From Deroplatys truncata (Eukaryota; Arthropoda; Insecta; Mantodea; Mantidae), in the NCBI GenBank assembly GCA_030765065.1, contig CM060975.1:107838094-107902093 (forward strand): a stretch of 64,000 nucleotides of DNA, given 5' to 3'. Below the pieces are notes generated by a model. That model was not told where the DNA came from. It was given only the letters and a program-made list of their open reading frames with translations, and did not search any database. How positions within the stretch are numbered: the first letter of the stretch is position 1; each line of letters starts with the position of its first letter. This document shows positions 34,726 through 46,137 of the stretch, piece by piece. The position numbers were made by a program, and so were the translations under genes.

Positions 34726-35717
34726 TGAAGTAGGTTGTTGGTTTACGTATGGAAAGCCAATTTGAAGTAGGAGTTGTATTGTAGTTCAACTGTTGGGGAG
34801 CCGAACTTGAGGTAGTTGCAACCGCACGTATGGTAAAAAGTTTCCGGTAGCCTTCGCCCCAAATGTACTTTCCGGTGGCCTTTGCCCCAAAAATATTTAA
34901 AAAAATATTAACTTTGTAATTTTGACTGTTTCTTTAAATATTATATATTTATGTTTGCCTCGGCTGCGTCAGTATTATTGTTAGAGACATGGATTTCTTT
35001 GCAGGGACTAGTGCGGCTAAGAATGTAGGCTTACACAGATTATAATTTTTACTTCACTACATTTATTAATCCTTGACACAATTTAAATAACACTTCACTG
35101 ATATAGAGAGCTGTGAGATTTTTTATTAATTACTTGCACTTTTTAACACGTAAACTATTTTCGTCTTCCACGAATACATATTAAATTTCTCGAGGACGCA
35201 TCTCGCGTCCGGTTAGAAACACTGTCTACAACCAACGCGTCCAGTTATGAGCTCTGTCTACAAGCAACTGACTTGATTTCTACCGCCTAAATGTGTAAGC
35301 TTCAGTATTTCAAGTCTCTGATTGGCTATTCCTAATCCAATAGAACACTTTTATTTAAATTAAGCTTTTTTCTGGTTGTTGATTGGCTATTTTATGAACT
35401 GTCACAAAAATTACATTATTGTTGCTCCAAGCATGACTAGTAGCATTATTACACTTTCTGATTTATTATTGCCTCAAGGTTACCTCATTGTTAGCAACTT
35501 TTTAACCTATTATTCTCACAGCTCCTACATTATTAAATCACGTTATACATTCAGATAACATTATTACATGTACACAATAATATAAACATTTACAATGACT
35601 GTAGTATACACTTTTTATATATTGTTACATATACGTATTACTTTAAGGCAGGCTGTTATTATATTTTTTATTATATAATTTGACTTAAATCATTTAAGTG
35701 TTAAAAATACTGCCTCA
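34726..35717 (-). mobile_element. Solo LTR, gypsy-like family, copy 2
   Basis: Plus-strand ends TGAAGTAGG (34726) and CTGCCTCA (35717), i.e. TG...CA in either orientation. It is flanked by perfect AATT duplications (34722-34725 and 35718-35721). On the minus strand it begins TGAGGCAGTATTTTTAACAC and carries GGGGCAAAGGCCACCGGAAA-type units near its 3' end. 992 bp. Confidence 0.78.
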
Positions 35718-35721
35718 AATT

Positions 35722-36799
35722 GGTAACTACATTTTAATGAAGGTTGTAAGTTCCAAATTGTTATTTTTCTAAATTCTGGCTTTAAGTTACCATTAAATTG
35801 TACACCAGGATCTTTCATTACACAGTTGTTACTATTGTTTGTGGCCTTAATAATCTTTCTCATTACATGCCTTTAAGGTGAACTTTTTCTCTGGCGAATA
35901 CCATCCACTCTTGGTGGGCGGTGTTGTGATAGAGAAGTAGGTCACACCACCAGCCAGTACCAAGCCATAGTTTCGTTAACTGTCAAATTACGCTTTTCAC
36001 TAATATCCAGTAAGAAAGTTAACAAAAATGTTAGTATAACATGAACACATGTTAAATGTTACGTAGTGCCAGCAAGGTGCAACTGTTATAGCAAATAACG
36101 CGTTACAACCTGGTCGAAGCCCGTATAGTTGATGATAATGATGATGATGATGACAATAAACGTCCTTACTGACACTAGCTTTGGAACAATTTTAATTTGA
36201 TGCAACGACGCTAACACACGATTACATTGGATAGGAAAATCTGATCACAGAAGGGCTGTTTGACTAAGCTAGTCTACGTCCACAAAATCACAATGGTAGA
36301 GTTTTGATAATGATATAAACATTCATTACTTCATTTCAACTGCGTTTTCAAGTCCAGGAATGTGTATTGCACTGCTGAAGGCATGATCTCTGTTTGCTCG
36401 CGGCTTACTTGCAATTTAATTCATTAAATTCGTCCGACTGTTATAGGTTTGCTGTGAATTGCACATCACTTTACTGGGGATTAGTAATTCTCTTTTGTTG
36501 GAAAACCCCGCTGTACGTGATGCGAAAACGCCGATAAATTGATAGCGCAGCATTATGACACTGCTTTACCTAGGGGAAAATCGGAATTACGCTATTATTT
36601 CATTACAAAATAAGAGGATAAATTCAGACTCAGTGTTTATTTCTAATTACTTTATATTGCTGGTATCGCCAGGAGATGAAAAACTGTAACACCGTAATAT
36701 TTATTGCAAATTTACACAAAGTCAAAGTGGGATGGCGCTTTTGGCGTCTATCCTTTTATTACAGATATGACTACGAAAAATTAAGTAATTATGTATTTA
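35722..36799. other. Unassigned sequence
   Basis: Only a short GAT-rich tract (36131-36155) is notable. Confidence 0.4.
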
Positions 36800-36995
36800 A
36801 CTAAATGAGATGGATCCGCTGTAATATGTCATGCTCGCATTCGCGAGGTCCCGGCTTCGATTACTGTCTGACTTTCGGTTTTCTAGCCGTATTTCCTGGT
36901 TGGTAGGCGAATGCTGGCTGCTTTCTATTAAAGGAAGTCGGTGGTTCACGAGACTGCAATTCGCATCTTGCACATTACATTTTAGACAATGATAT
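36800..36995 (+). repeat. tRNA-like SINE copy (S1/S2/S8 type head)
   Basis: GAGATGGATCCGCTGTAATA then TCGCATTCGCGAGGTCCCGG (36835) and TTCGATTACTGTCTGACTTT. The part GTAGGCGAATGCTGGCTGC (36902) matches the S1 body. Short and truncated. Confidence 0.5.
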
Positions 36996-37118
36996 AGGTA
37001 GAACCTCGTCATTTTATTTTTAGTGACAAAATCTGAAAATGGAGTTTTACTTTCTTTATCACTTACCTATGTAAGGAAAGTATTGTATTCCTCTGAGGCA
37101 TTCATCAGCATTTTTAGG

Positions 37119-37976
37119 AAAAAAAATCTGATGTGTTACACTCACATGACTTTCTCTACTCTTCTACAAATTATTTTTACAAACGCTTATTCTCCATATG
37201 CTTCATGTTAATCGAGATATCGAGATGTTAAACTTATTGCTAATTCTCTTGTAGATGCAAGGGGAATTGGTAGACTTTAAGCGATAGTCAAATATTTTAA
37301 GAGGTGGTTGCTATGTGGAGTATTCCATTCTCTTTGTATGTCCAGGACAACAACAAAAAATGTATAACGAACTCCCATTTGAGAAAAAGTATAAGTATTG
37401 GAAAATTTAAGCAATATCTTGAAAATGGTTCGCTCAACAAAAAAATTTATATGACATAAATTGTGTATTTTAACACGATCTACATTTTCTGTGTAGTAAA
37501 ATTTTGTCTATCTGTTATTGTTTACCAGTTATGCAAACGTCGTTCACAATGAAGAACACTTTTGGAGACATTCCCAGAAAATTCAAGATATGCATTTCAT
37601 TTGTCATGAAAGTAACTTAAATATATGACATTTTAATAAAAATCGTTAGAGCCATTTTTGAGAAAATTAAAATTTTAGAAAAATGTTCCATGTAAAGGTT
37701 AATCTGGGGTGGGGAAATTTTCTTGAAAACCTTCGTGTCGCATCTCTGGAACATATTGAACCTAAATACCAAGTTTGGTGTTTATCCGACTGTTCGTTTC
37801 TGAGTTATGCTGTTCACAGACAGACACACAGACACACACACACCCGGACATGTTTCCAAAAATACGTTTTTTGGATTCAGGAGGCCTAAAAACATGTATT
37901 TCCGGTGAAATTTCGGTATCGAATTTTTGGGTGGAAGCAATACTTCCCCTACTTACTATACGTAGTAGAGAAAGTA
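37119..37976 (-). mobile_element. HNL element copy A4
   Basis: Near full length: A-run with TCTGATGTGTTACACTCACA (37127) to GTAGTAGAGAAAGTAA (37961-37976). It holds the ACACAGACACACACACAC tract (37827) and CCAAGTTTGGTGTTTATCC. It is followed without a gap by copy A5 in the same orientation. Confidence 0.82.
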
Positions 37977-38630
37977 AAAAGATCTTATGTGTTACAATCA
38001 CATGACTTTCTCTACTCTTGTACAAACTATTTTACAAAGGCTTATTCTCAATATACTTCATATTAATGGAGGTAAACATTTATAGAAACTTATTCTTATT
38101 CTAATTTACCTTGTAGCTGCAAGGTGAATATGGTAGTATTTAAGCGATAGTCAAATCTTTTAAGAGCTGGTTGCTATGTGGAGCATTACATTCTCTTTGC
38201 ATGTCCAGGACATAAAAAAGACGAAAACGAATTTCCATTTCAGAAAAAGTATAAGTATTGGAAAATTCAAACAAATAATATCGGAAATGGTTCACTTGAA
38301 AAAAAAAATGTATGTGACATAATTAAGTGTTTTAATGAGACATACATTTAATTGTGTGGTCTTACGGTTCATCAGTTATGCAAAGTCATTCAGAACGAAG
38401 AGCACTTTTGGGGACATTTGCAAAAAATTCAAGATATACATTTCGTCATGAAAATATCTTAAATTTATGATATTTTAATAAAAATCGTTAAGGACATTTT
38501 TGACAAAAGCAAAACTTTCTAAAATGTTCCATTTAAAGGGTAGTCGAGGGTGGGGGATTTTCTTGAAAAATCTTCGTGTCGCATCCTTGGAAAATACTAA
38601 ACTAAGTACAAGTTTGGTATTTATGCGACT
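37977..38630 (-). mobile_element. HNL element copy A5, abutting A4
   Basis: Begins AAAAGATCTTATGTGTTACA with ATCACATGACTTTCTCTACT and continues through TTTATAGAAACTTATTC, CTTGTAGCTGCAAGG and GTTATGCAAAGTC. It is truncated after TACAAGTTTGGTATTTATGC (38606). Head-to-tail with A4. Confidence 0.75.
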
Positions 38631-38943
38631 TTGCTACAGGAAAACATGTACAGCTTATTGAAATATATACTTTATGTGAAATAACGTTTTTGAAGGATTG
38701 CTTAATATTGAAATATCCATTGTTTTATATTGCAGTTCTCCTGTGCTGAAGCTTGAATTTATCGCCAACTTTGAACGCTTGATTATCTTTTTTTTCTCTT
38801 CATTTTAACTCATGACATAGCTGATTGTCGTTTTCTCATCTTGAATGTAATAAATATATCTACATCCATAGAACGTAATTTGAAATAATTTCTCGGTAGA
38901 CATTTTTATCGTGATTGAGGTAAATTGGATGGAAGAATCACGT
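38631..38943. other. Unassigned sequence
   Basis: AT-rich; no supported feature. Confidence 0.45.
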
Positions 38944-39657
38944 CTTACTTTCTCTACTACTTACTTATAGTAGGTAGAGAAAGTTTTGAATTCCACCCAA
39001 AAATTAGATACCTAAGTTTCCCCAGAAATACACAATTCGAGACTCGCCGAATAAAAAACTAGCAAAGGGTCTGTGTGCGTGTGTTTGTTGTCCGTATTTA
39101 AGTTGAACATCTTCCAAAGATGCAACACGAACACTTTCAAGAAAATCCTCCAATGCTGTTATCCTTTATAGATACATTTTTGAAAATTTTGTGCTTCTAA
39201 AAAATGGTTCTAAAAATTTTGATTAAATACTGCATGATTAAGAAATTTTCATAACAAATAAAGTGTATCTCCTGAATTTTCCGAGAATAGCCTGTGAAGT
39301 CCTTTTCATTTGAATTACTTTTGCATAACTGATAAACCGTAATAGATCTTGTTAAAGCATACGATTTGAGGCATAATGATTTTTTGGGTTACTTATTTCC
39401 GGGATATTCCTACTTAAACCTTTTTTCCCATTGGGAAGCTGTTAAAAGTTGCTTTTTTCTCGTGGTGAAGCAAAGAACATGAAATTTCAAGGCCATCATA
39501 CAGTGGCACGCTGGTTATAAATCTGACTATCGCTTTACCTTCTAAATCGTACAACAAAATGTGTAAACTTGAATTGAAAACTAGAATGATAAGCTTTTAT
39601 AATAATATTTTATGTGAGAAGAAAAATGTCGTGTGAATGTAACACTTCAGACTTTTA
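38944..39657 (+). mobile_element. HNL element copy B4
   Basis: TTACTTTCTCTACTACTTAC start and GTGTGAATGTAACACTTCAG end (39630). Internal: TTCCACCCAAAAATTAG (38990), a TGTGTGCGTGTGTTTG tract (39071-39087), CTTCCAAAGATGCAACACG and GCATAACTGATAAACCG. It ends 16 bp before the mariner at 39674. Confidence 0.7.
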
Positions 39658-39673
39658 TATGAATAGTATAATA

Positions 39674-40620
39674 CAGAGTGACCCAAATTGATGTATACAC
39701 AGATTGAAGCGTTATTTTTCAGCAGGAAATGATACAGTAATAAATAGTTTTTGTGTTCTATTCCTTAAACTTCCTTAAGCCGTGCATGTTCAAAATGTCC
39801 ACCTTCTGCCACAGTGTACTCCCAACAACGACATACCGACTCGATTGTTAGTAATGGAACATCATTGATGGCATGCCCAAATTTTCCTCCAGTGTTTGTG
39901 GTTTTGTAGCGTATACCGTGTTCTTTAAAGTTCGCCAAAGGTAGAAGTCTAGAGGGCTTAAATCGGGAGATCGAGGCGGGAATTCCGTAGCGGTTCCTCT
40001 TCGTTCTATCCATCTCTGATTGAATGTGCGATTGAGAAAATTTCTCACAACAACATGGAAGTGAGGTGGAGCCCCATCTTGTTGGAAGCCAACTTCGCTT
40101 TCATTCTCAAGGAGATCATTAAGACGTGGAATAACGATTTCCAACATTTTCAGGTAAGTCTGACCTGTGACAGTCTGCTTGAAGAAGTAGGGCTCAATTA
40201 CTCCTTTGGAAGACATACCACACCATACCGTTATTCCTAGAAGATTGGAGGCATTTTATTCAACGATGTGTGGGTTTTCCTTAGCCCCAGCACATACAAT
40301 TATGCCGATCTTGAAAATCTTCCCTTTCGTCACACTTGTTCAGGGACCAGTCACAAAATCGCAATCACCTACCTGGGGGTCGTTCTCAGTGCGTGGAGAA
40401 CTCTCGGAATGTAAGGCTCGCACAGTTCGATGAACACTGGTTTTCTTGATACAATCTCACCGGCAATTTGTTTGTTTATAGACAAATGAAGAACAATGAA
40501 GTGTTAGTATGGTTTTTCAGTGCCATCTGGATGATACCCAACAAAAATTGTATTTCTGTCTGATTTCGTTGCTAAGAAATAATGTTTCAAAGTAGGTATA
40601 CATCAATTTGGGGCATTTGG
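39674..40620 (-). mobile_element. Internally deleted mariner-like element, TA-flanked
   Basis: TA at 39672-39673 and 40621-40622. Inverted ends share CCCCAAATTGATGTATAC (39680-39697 on plus with ACCC; complement at 40600-40613). 947 bp, shorter than a full element because of an internal deletion. Confidence 0.78.
39765..40480 (-). pseudogene. IS630-type transposase pseudogene with first catalytic Asp deleted
   Basis: On the minus strand, IVSRKPVFIELCEPYIPRVL (about 40465-40405) and RFCDWSLNKCDERKDFQDR (about 40355-40300) belong to the region before the first catalytic motif. The next residues, HNCMCWG, belong after it, so the segment with the first Asp is gone. The rest reads GMVWY... SSKGVIEPYFFKQTVTGQTY, the second Asp in GFQQDGAPPHFH (about 40095-40060) and the third in FPPRSPDLSPLDFYLWRTLK (39980-39921). 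A frameshift breaks the C terminus. Confidence 0.75.
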
Positions 40621-40673
40621 TATATAAAATGGCAATGATTAGGAAACGTCGTGTGAGAGTACGCGTATTGGAT

Positions 40674-41639
40674 TAAAGAAGTATTATTCTTCAACTGTTG
40701 TAGTTTATTGTTGTTGAATGTTTTACTGTTGGTGTTTTTGCACCACGCTTTGGGCGTTAATTTGAAGAAGATTGTTTGTTGCGTAATATGCTGCTACGTA
40801 TGGGAAGCTGATTTGAAGATGTATTTTTGTCGTTACGCTCCAAGTTTAAAAATATTATATTATTAACTTTGTTAGTAAACTCCTTATATAGGTAGTACTT
40901 ATATTTATGCTTGCCTCCGCTGCGTCAGTATAGTTTTAGAGTCACGTATCTCTTAGAAAGGGCGTGGTGCGACAAGAATGTAGGCTTACACAGATTTTAA
41001 GTTTAAATTCACTTCTTTTTATTAATCTTTGACACAAATTATATAGCACTACACTGACATTAAGAGCTGTGAGATTCTTTAATTTAAAACTTGCACTTTG
41101 TTAACGCGTATACATAATTTCACGATTCACACGAATACGTAATATTTCTTTAGAGAACATATCTTCCATCCGGTCACTACCAAGGTCTGCAGGCAACTGA
41201 ACATATTTCAACCGTCAAAACCGTAAGCTTCTGTTATTTCAAGTCTCTGATTGGCTAATCCTAGTCCAATAGAATACCTGCATTTTACTAAAGCTTTTTC
41301 TGGCTGTTGATTGGTTATTTTTAAACTGTCACAAAATTTACATTATCGTTGCTCTAATCATGACTAGTAACATTCAAACTCTCAAACTCATTATTGCCTC
41401 AATGTTACCTCATTGTTAGCAATTTTATACTTATTCTCACAGCTCTTACATTATTAAATTACCTAATGCATTCACGTAACATTATTAAACATGTTTACAA
41501 TAATATAAGCATTTGCAATGACTGTTGCATACATTTTTAAAAACTTATTACATACATATTGCTTCAAGGCGGGCTGTTATTGAATTTACATATTATATAA
41601 TTTAATTGAAATTATTCAAGTGTTAAAAATACTGCCTCA
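40674..41639 (-). mobile_element. Solo LTR, gypsy-like family, copy 3
   Basis: Plus-strand start TAAAGAAGTA (TG changed to TA) and end CTGCCTCA. The flanking 4-mers GGAT (40670-40673) and GGTT (41640-41643) differ by one base and may be a worn duplication. Primer-site-like GCACCACGCTTTGGGCG lies at 40741-40757. About 966 bp. Confidence 0.65.
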
Positions 41640-42029
41640 GGTTAAACCACTATATTTAATCCACTATTCCCCAAAAGTTTATTACGTATGCAGCTAGCTA
41701 AACAGCCAGACTTAGTATTATCTAAAACTACATAATTAAATGCTGACAAGCACTTAGATTGCATGCAGAGTAACACACATGTAGCAGACGCTATCTAATA
41801 GTAGGTATACACCTTCGTCTTGAATCCCGAAGGATAACGTTATAACCTACACTTGATCCCCAGGAGGGCACTCTGGGCATCAACCCCAAGTGTATCTCTT
41901 GAGACCTAACACTGCTCTGCTCTTCGTCGTTCACCAGAAGTCCCAAGATGCAATAGTGGTGTTCTAACACCATCGCTTCTCGTTACGCTCTGGATAATAG
42001 CTTGGGTGGATAACGCACGCTTTAAAAAA
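41640..42029. other. Unassigned sequence
   Basis: No recognisable motif; the ORF 41791-41973 (minus) is unremarkable. Confidence 0.4.
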
Positions 42030-42615
42030 GGTCAGATATGTTACATTCTACACTCTATCGTTTATTAGTGTGCATACAATTTATTATTATTACGACAATT
42101 TATTTTACTATCTACTTCATCGTAAACCTTAGCAAAATAACTATATTACACATTTCATTAGGATACAAAGAGAGCAGCGATAGTCAACTATTTTAGAACT
42201 CGACGCTATACGCTGGTCTTAAAATTCCAATCTCTTTCCACATATCGCGATAACTGATAATCGAGGGGACTTAAAAGAAATAACAAAGTATTGAACAATT
42301 CAAACCATTAACAACTGATATCTTGGAAATGGCTGATACCATAAAAAGTTATTTGTAATAAATTGTGTGTTTTAAGCAGATCAACATTTTTAATGTAGTA
42401 CGCTTTCATCTATTGCTTAACGCTTGCCTGTTACACAAGATTTTACAAAATTCCTTCTGCATGAAGTGAGCATTACAGCCAAAACGCAAGATATAAATTT
42501 TGTCATGTAAATATCTTGAATATATGGTTTTATATATTTCCTTTTATAGAAAATAAAAACATTTGAAAAATTTTACGTGTAAAGGATCGTTTGGTGTGAG
42601 GATGCTTTCGCATCA
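42030..42615 (-). mobile_element. HNL element copy B5, truncated
   Basis: GATATGTTACATTCTACACTC (split at 42035) with CTATCGTTTATTAGTGTGC marks the hairpin end. ACACATTTCATTAGGATACA, ATATCTTGGAAATGGCTGAT and TACGTGTAAAGGATCG follow. The other end is lost where the long-inverted-repeat element begins. Confidence 0.6.
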
Positions 42616-42637
42616 TTAAAAGCACTTTTCAGGAGAT

Positions 42638-43107
42638 ATACAGGAAGACCCAAAAAACTATGAACCAGCTGCGCGGTGTTTTTCTGTTCGCGTCCTCGGC
42701 GCTTGTTGCCGTCTGCCGCTATCATAGAAAGGCGCGGATGAAACCTACAACAATTTTAAAACTACTTTTAAAGGCTTTACTTACCAACTTTATGAAAGGA
42801 GATGCTGAAACTGGCAAACCCACACGCCATGGAAGAATTAAAACAAAATATCCGCCTGGAAATTGCAAGCATTTCTCAACGTGAACTACGGCAAGTGATG
42901 GATAGTTTCCTAAAGAGGTGCCGAAAATGTATGGACAAAGAAGGTGGCCAGTTTCAGCATCTCATTTCATAAATTTCATAAGTAAAGCCTTTAAAAGTAG
43001 TTTTAAAAATGTTGTATGGTTTCATCCACGCCTTTCTATGCACCGAGGACGTGGACAGGAGAAACACCCTGCAGTCGGTTCGTAGTTTTTTGGCTCTCTC
43101 TGTATTA
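42638..43107 (+). mobile_element. Small element with about 130-140-bp inverted repeats and a transposase C-terminal remnant
   Basis: Left arm (about 42639-42782) and right arm (about 42980-43107) are inverted copies. Left has CCAAAAAACTATGAACC, GTCCTCGGCGC, CATAGAAAGGCGCGGATGAA and AAACTACTTTTAAAGGCTTT; the right gives the complements in reverse order. The roughly 200-bp interior encodes, on the plus strand, LKQNIRLEIASISQRELRQV, then MDSFLKRCRKCMDKEGGQF and QHLIS with a stop (about 42837-42972). That is the C-terminal tail of an IS630-type transposase. It appears to be a miniature derivative of a mariner-like element. No clear TA flank was fixed. Confidence 0.65.
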
Positions 43108-44059
43108 CCCTTGATCTTTTACAGAATTGTCCTATATATGAATGCCAAGTCAAATCTGGATCCATGTCCATTTCTAATAATGGAACATCTGCAGTTACTA
43201 TACTAGCAGTAAACAGTGAGAAAATGGCTCCTTCATTACACCTCAAAAAATATTTCAAAGAAATCTCTAAGAGTGAGGAAGAAGCCACAGATAATGTGGT
43301 ATGCAAGGCGTCCGCTCCACAGTTTGAGACACAGTATGGGACCACGTGCAGGAGAGCCAGCTGATGACGCTGATAAAACAGAATTACGTAAGGGAACAGC
43401 CTCTCTTCTCTTTATGACGTGGGTGGATATCGGTCCCTTGTTGTCCACATTTAATCAAAGCGATCTCCCCCAGGAAAGGATTGACCATTTTGTGTACACA
43501 GCCGGGCATGCGACCTCCAGGTCTCTATTGTTTACCCTGCCGTCGTCAGCACAGACCTCTCAATATACCTACCCTCCTACACCGATACGTTGCGATTTAA
43601 GGACCGAGAATCCCTATGTACCATTCCTGCAACGTCGTACAAATCTTAGACTGACAGAACATCTGGGGGAGAGCTTGACCATGGAACCTTAGTTAAATGT
43701 TGCTATCTCGGTGTCTTACATAAACGTTATTGGTTATCATCAACATGGGCACACCCCTGGGCACTTCAGCACTTTTGAGAACCGTGCTGGCATTATTTGA
43801 TCCGTAGAATCAGCTATACATTCTCAAGGAAGTTAAGAAAGATAACTATATTTTTCTGTTGTGAAAACTTTTAGAAAATAATTTTTCTAAAGTACCATTA
43901 AGTATTTTGTGTCACATTAAAATGGCTTTCTCTACTCATTCTTAAACTTACTTTGTTACAAATAGTACATTATGATACAAAGGGTAAAAACAGGTTTTCA
44001 TTTTTCGAGTAGGAATGTTTGCGAAACGAAAGCCGTAGGCCGAGTTTCGCAATTCTACG
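43108..44059. other. Unassigned sequence with a 158-codon ORF
   Basis: The ORF 43216-43692 (plus) is the longest unexplained open frame here. Its product is Ser/Thr/Arg-rich without a motif I recognise, and overlapping frames on the other strand are also open. I do not support it as a gene. A fragment with GGCTTTCTCTACTCATTC (43924) resembles the HNL end. Confidence 0.35.
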
Positions 44060-44445
44060 AGCAAAATACAATCACTTTTAACACGTGTGGCACACACTAT
44101 TTTATTTAGACAGCGCTCGAATTTGTAAAATATCAATGTTATATTGATTCCCATAACTAAGAGAAGTCATATTTAGAAAACGGGTTGTCAGATGTTTTGT
44201 TGTTTAGTTGATTCGCTAGCATCAGATTCAGTGAAATTAATTTCACCATGTTTTACTTTACACAGTCAATAAAGCGATTGAATGCTATATCATATTGCTT
44301 TCTGAATTTTTTGGATAAGTACTTCTAGTGTTATTCTTTCTGCTGCTTCTGTAATTTCACATGACTCTTCTATTTCAGCTTCTTCTGAATTCATAATTTT
44401 TGCCATTTAATTTTATGTAGTTTATACTAGATAAAATAATGTTTT
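44060..44445 (-). pseudogene. Crypton-like tyrosine recombinase N-terminal fragment, copy 2
   Basis: On the minus strand an ATG near 44407 gives MAKIMNSEEAEIEESCEITE then AAERITLEVL. After a frameshift it reads KKFRKQYDIAFNRFID and KHGEINFTESD (to about 44230). It then joins non-coding sequence shared with the copy at 26178-26600 (GGAATCAATATAAC, TTACAAATTCGAGCG). Both copies lose the catalytic part after the same SD/AS(E)S point. Confidence 0.5.
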
Positions 44446-44636
44446 AGGTAAAAGAAAGCAAAAGGCTACAATACAACGTATAGGTGAACTCTACAACGAA
44501 TTGTGATAAATTGAAGTATGACGATTTGTGTTGTGAACAGATATTGCGAGCGTCATGAGAACTTAATCATGTTAAAAGGCATAATGAAAAGTAAAACCTA
44601 ATCAAACCAAGTCGAGTTATTAAACAGGTGCAAATA

Positions 44637-45962
44637 CATGGTGATTTATGAAGAACTGACGCATTTGTTTCTTTAATTATTCTGTTTCAAATTCAATCAA
44701 TGCCCCAATTTTAGCACCAAATTAAGCAGAATGTTCTAGAGTTTCGATTGCCTGTCACTAGATGCGCAGATGTTCATATTTTATACGTAATTGTTAGTTT
44801 TATTGTCGGCAACTGTTTTTGAGATTTTGTTCCAGCCAAAGTGAAAATGGAGCACACATTAAATGAACGACTCTTTCCTGTAAAGTAATACTGGATTACG
44901 AATTCAATTACAGCTCTTCAAAGGGCATACCAAAGAGAATTTGGTGTTCGGAATCCTCCCCAAAGAAGCACAATACTGGGACTGGTAAACAAATTGCAAA
45001 CAACTGGATCTCTGGTGAGTGAAAAATGCAAAACCCGTTCATCTAGGCTTCTCACGGTTGTTGTTGACATTAGAGCACGACTTGGTCAGTCACCCAAAAA
45101 AATTATTAAGACGTTTGTCGCAGGGTGCAGCTACTCAATGTGTCAGAGAGCTGTGAAAAGTGCAGGTCTAAAGCCGTATAGGATTACGCTTGTCTATCAG
45201 TTACAGGAACCAGATAAGGATAGACGGCTGAATTTAAAAAAGAAATGGTCCCTGTATTCTCTGCAGATATTGCGCACCAAACTCCGATTTTAACCGGGTG
45301 CATAGGTGCTTAATGAATAACATGTGGATTTTCGCTGGCCCAATAGCGTGAGTTATTTGAACTCACATAGCCGGATAAATGGAACCATGCATGGACAATA
45401 TGGCAGGATTTTGCACACTGAACGCCTGAAACCAACGACAATAATTCAGTCGTCTCTGAGTACCGACGGATTTTCATGGAGTTTGCTGAGCAACTAGACG
45501 ATGTAAGCTGAGTCAAGGGTATTTTCAGCAGGACGGCGCTACATGCCATACATCAAATGAATCCATGGCACTAATTGTAAGTTTCTTTGATGACCGGATA
45601 ATTTTCAAGAACCTGTGGCCACCGAGATCTCCGGATTTGACATCGCCGTACTTCTTTCTATGGGGTTACTTAAAAGACAGGGTTTATGCCACACGTCCCC
45701 AGACATTGGACGATCTGACGCACAACATTACACAGGAGATTCAAGCTATTGACAACAGTGTCCTCCAACGAGTGGCCAGTAACATACAACGACGTGTTGA
45801 GTTGTGCCTTATGCAGGATGGAGGACATTTTCAACATTTGCTATAGAGGTAAATAATCTCCCAAAATGCTTCTGCATTTCAGGTATAAGAAGTTGTCGCT
45901 GGCATAACTCGTTTTGAAACCATTAAAGAAATAAATGTGTCAGTTCTTCATAAATCACCCTG
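44637..45962 (+). mobile_element. Mariner-like element copy b, TA-flanked, with internal inversion
   Basis: TA at 44635-44636 and 45963-45964. Ends CATGGTGATTTATGAAGAAC and the complement of CAGGGTGATTTATGAAGAAC. Same family as 17665-18970. Length 1326 bp. Positions about 45234-45455 are inverted relative to the other copy. Confidence 0.87.
44847..45846 (+). pseudogene. Mariner-like transposase pseudogene (copy b)
   Basis: ATG at 44847 (MEHTLNERLFPVK then a stop at codon 14, TAA 44886-44888). The frame continues with GALQRAYQREFGVRNPP-like sequence, TGSLVSEKCKTRSSRL and KPYRITLVYQLQEPDKDRRL (to about 45233). There the reading breaks because the next 220 bp are reversed: on the minus strand they encode AWFHLSGYVSSNNSRYWASE (about 45410-45350). 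The plus-strand frame resumes at about 45456 and keeps YFQQDGATCHTS, the WPPRSPDLTSPYFFLWG motif and an intact C terminus ending GGHFQHLL with stop at 45844-45846. The Asp of the third motif is replaced by Tyr (SPYFF). Confidence 0.85.
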
Positions 45963-46019
45963 TACAAACGGTATGTGACTGGACTTGAAACCAAAGTTGA
46001 TCACAATGAAGATTATCGC

Positions 46020-46130
46020 ACTAGAAATTCTACTTTTAGGTCTTGCTGTCTGAAAAGATTATTTTAACTACTTTATGATAATCGAGATGAACTTTGCAGA
46101 AATGGTTTCATTACACATTAATTTGTAGGC
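46020..46130 (-). mobile_element. HNL fragment
   Basis: GATAATCGAGATGAACTTTGC, GAAATGGTTTCATTACACAT and GCTGAAACGATAGT align to the block after the hairpin end of HNL copies. Both ends are missing. Confidence 0.4.
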
Positions 46131-46137
46131 TGAAACG

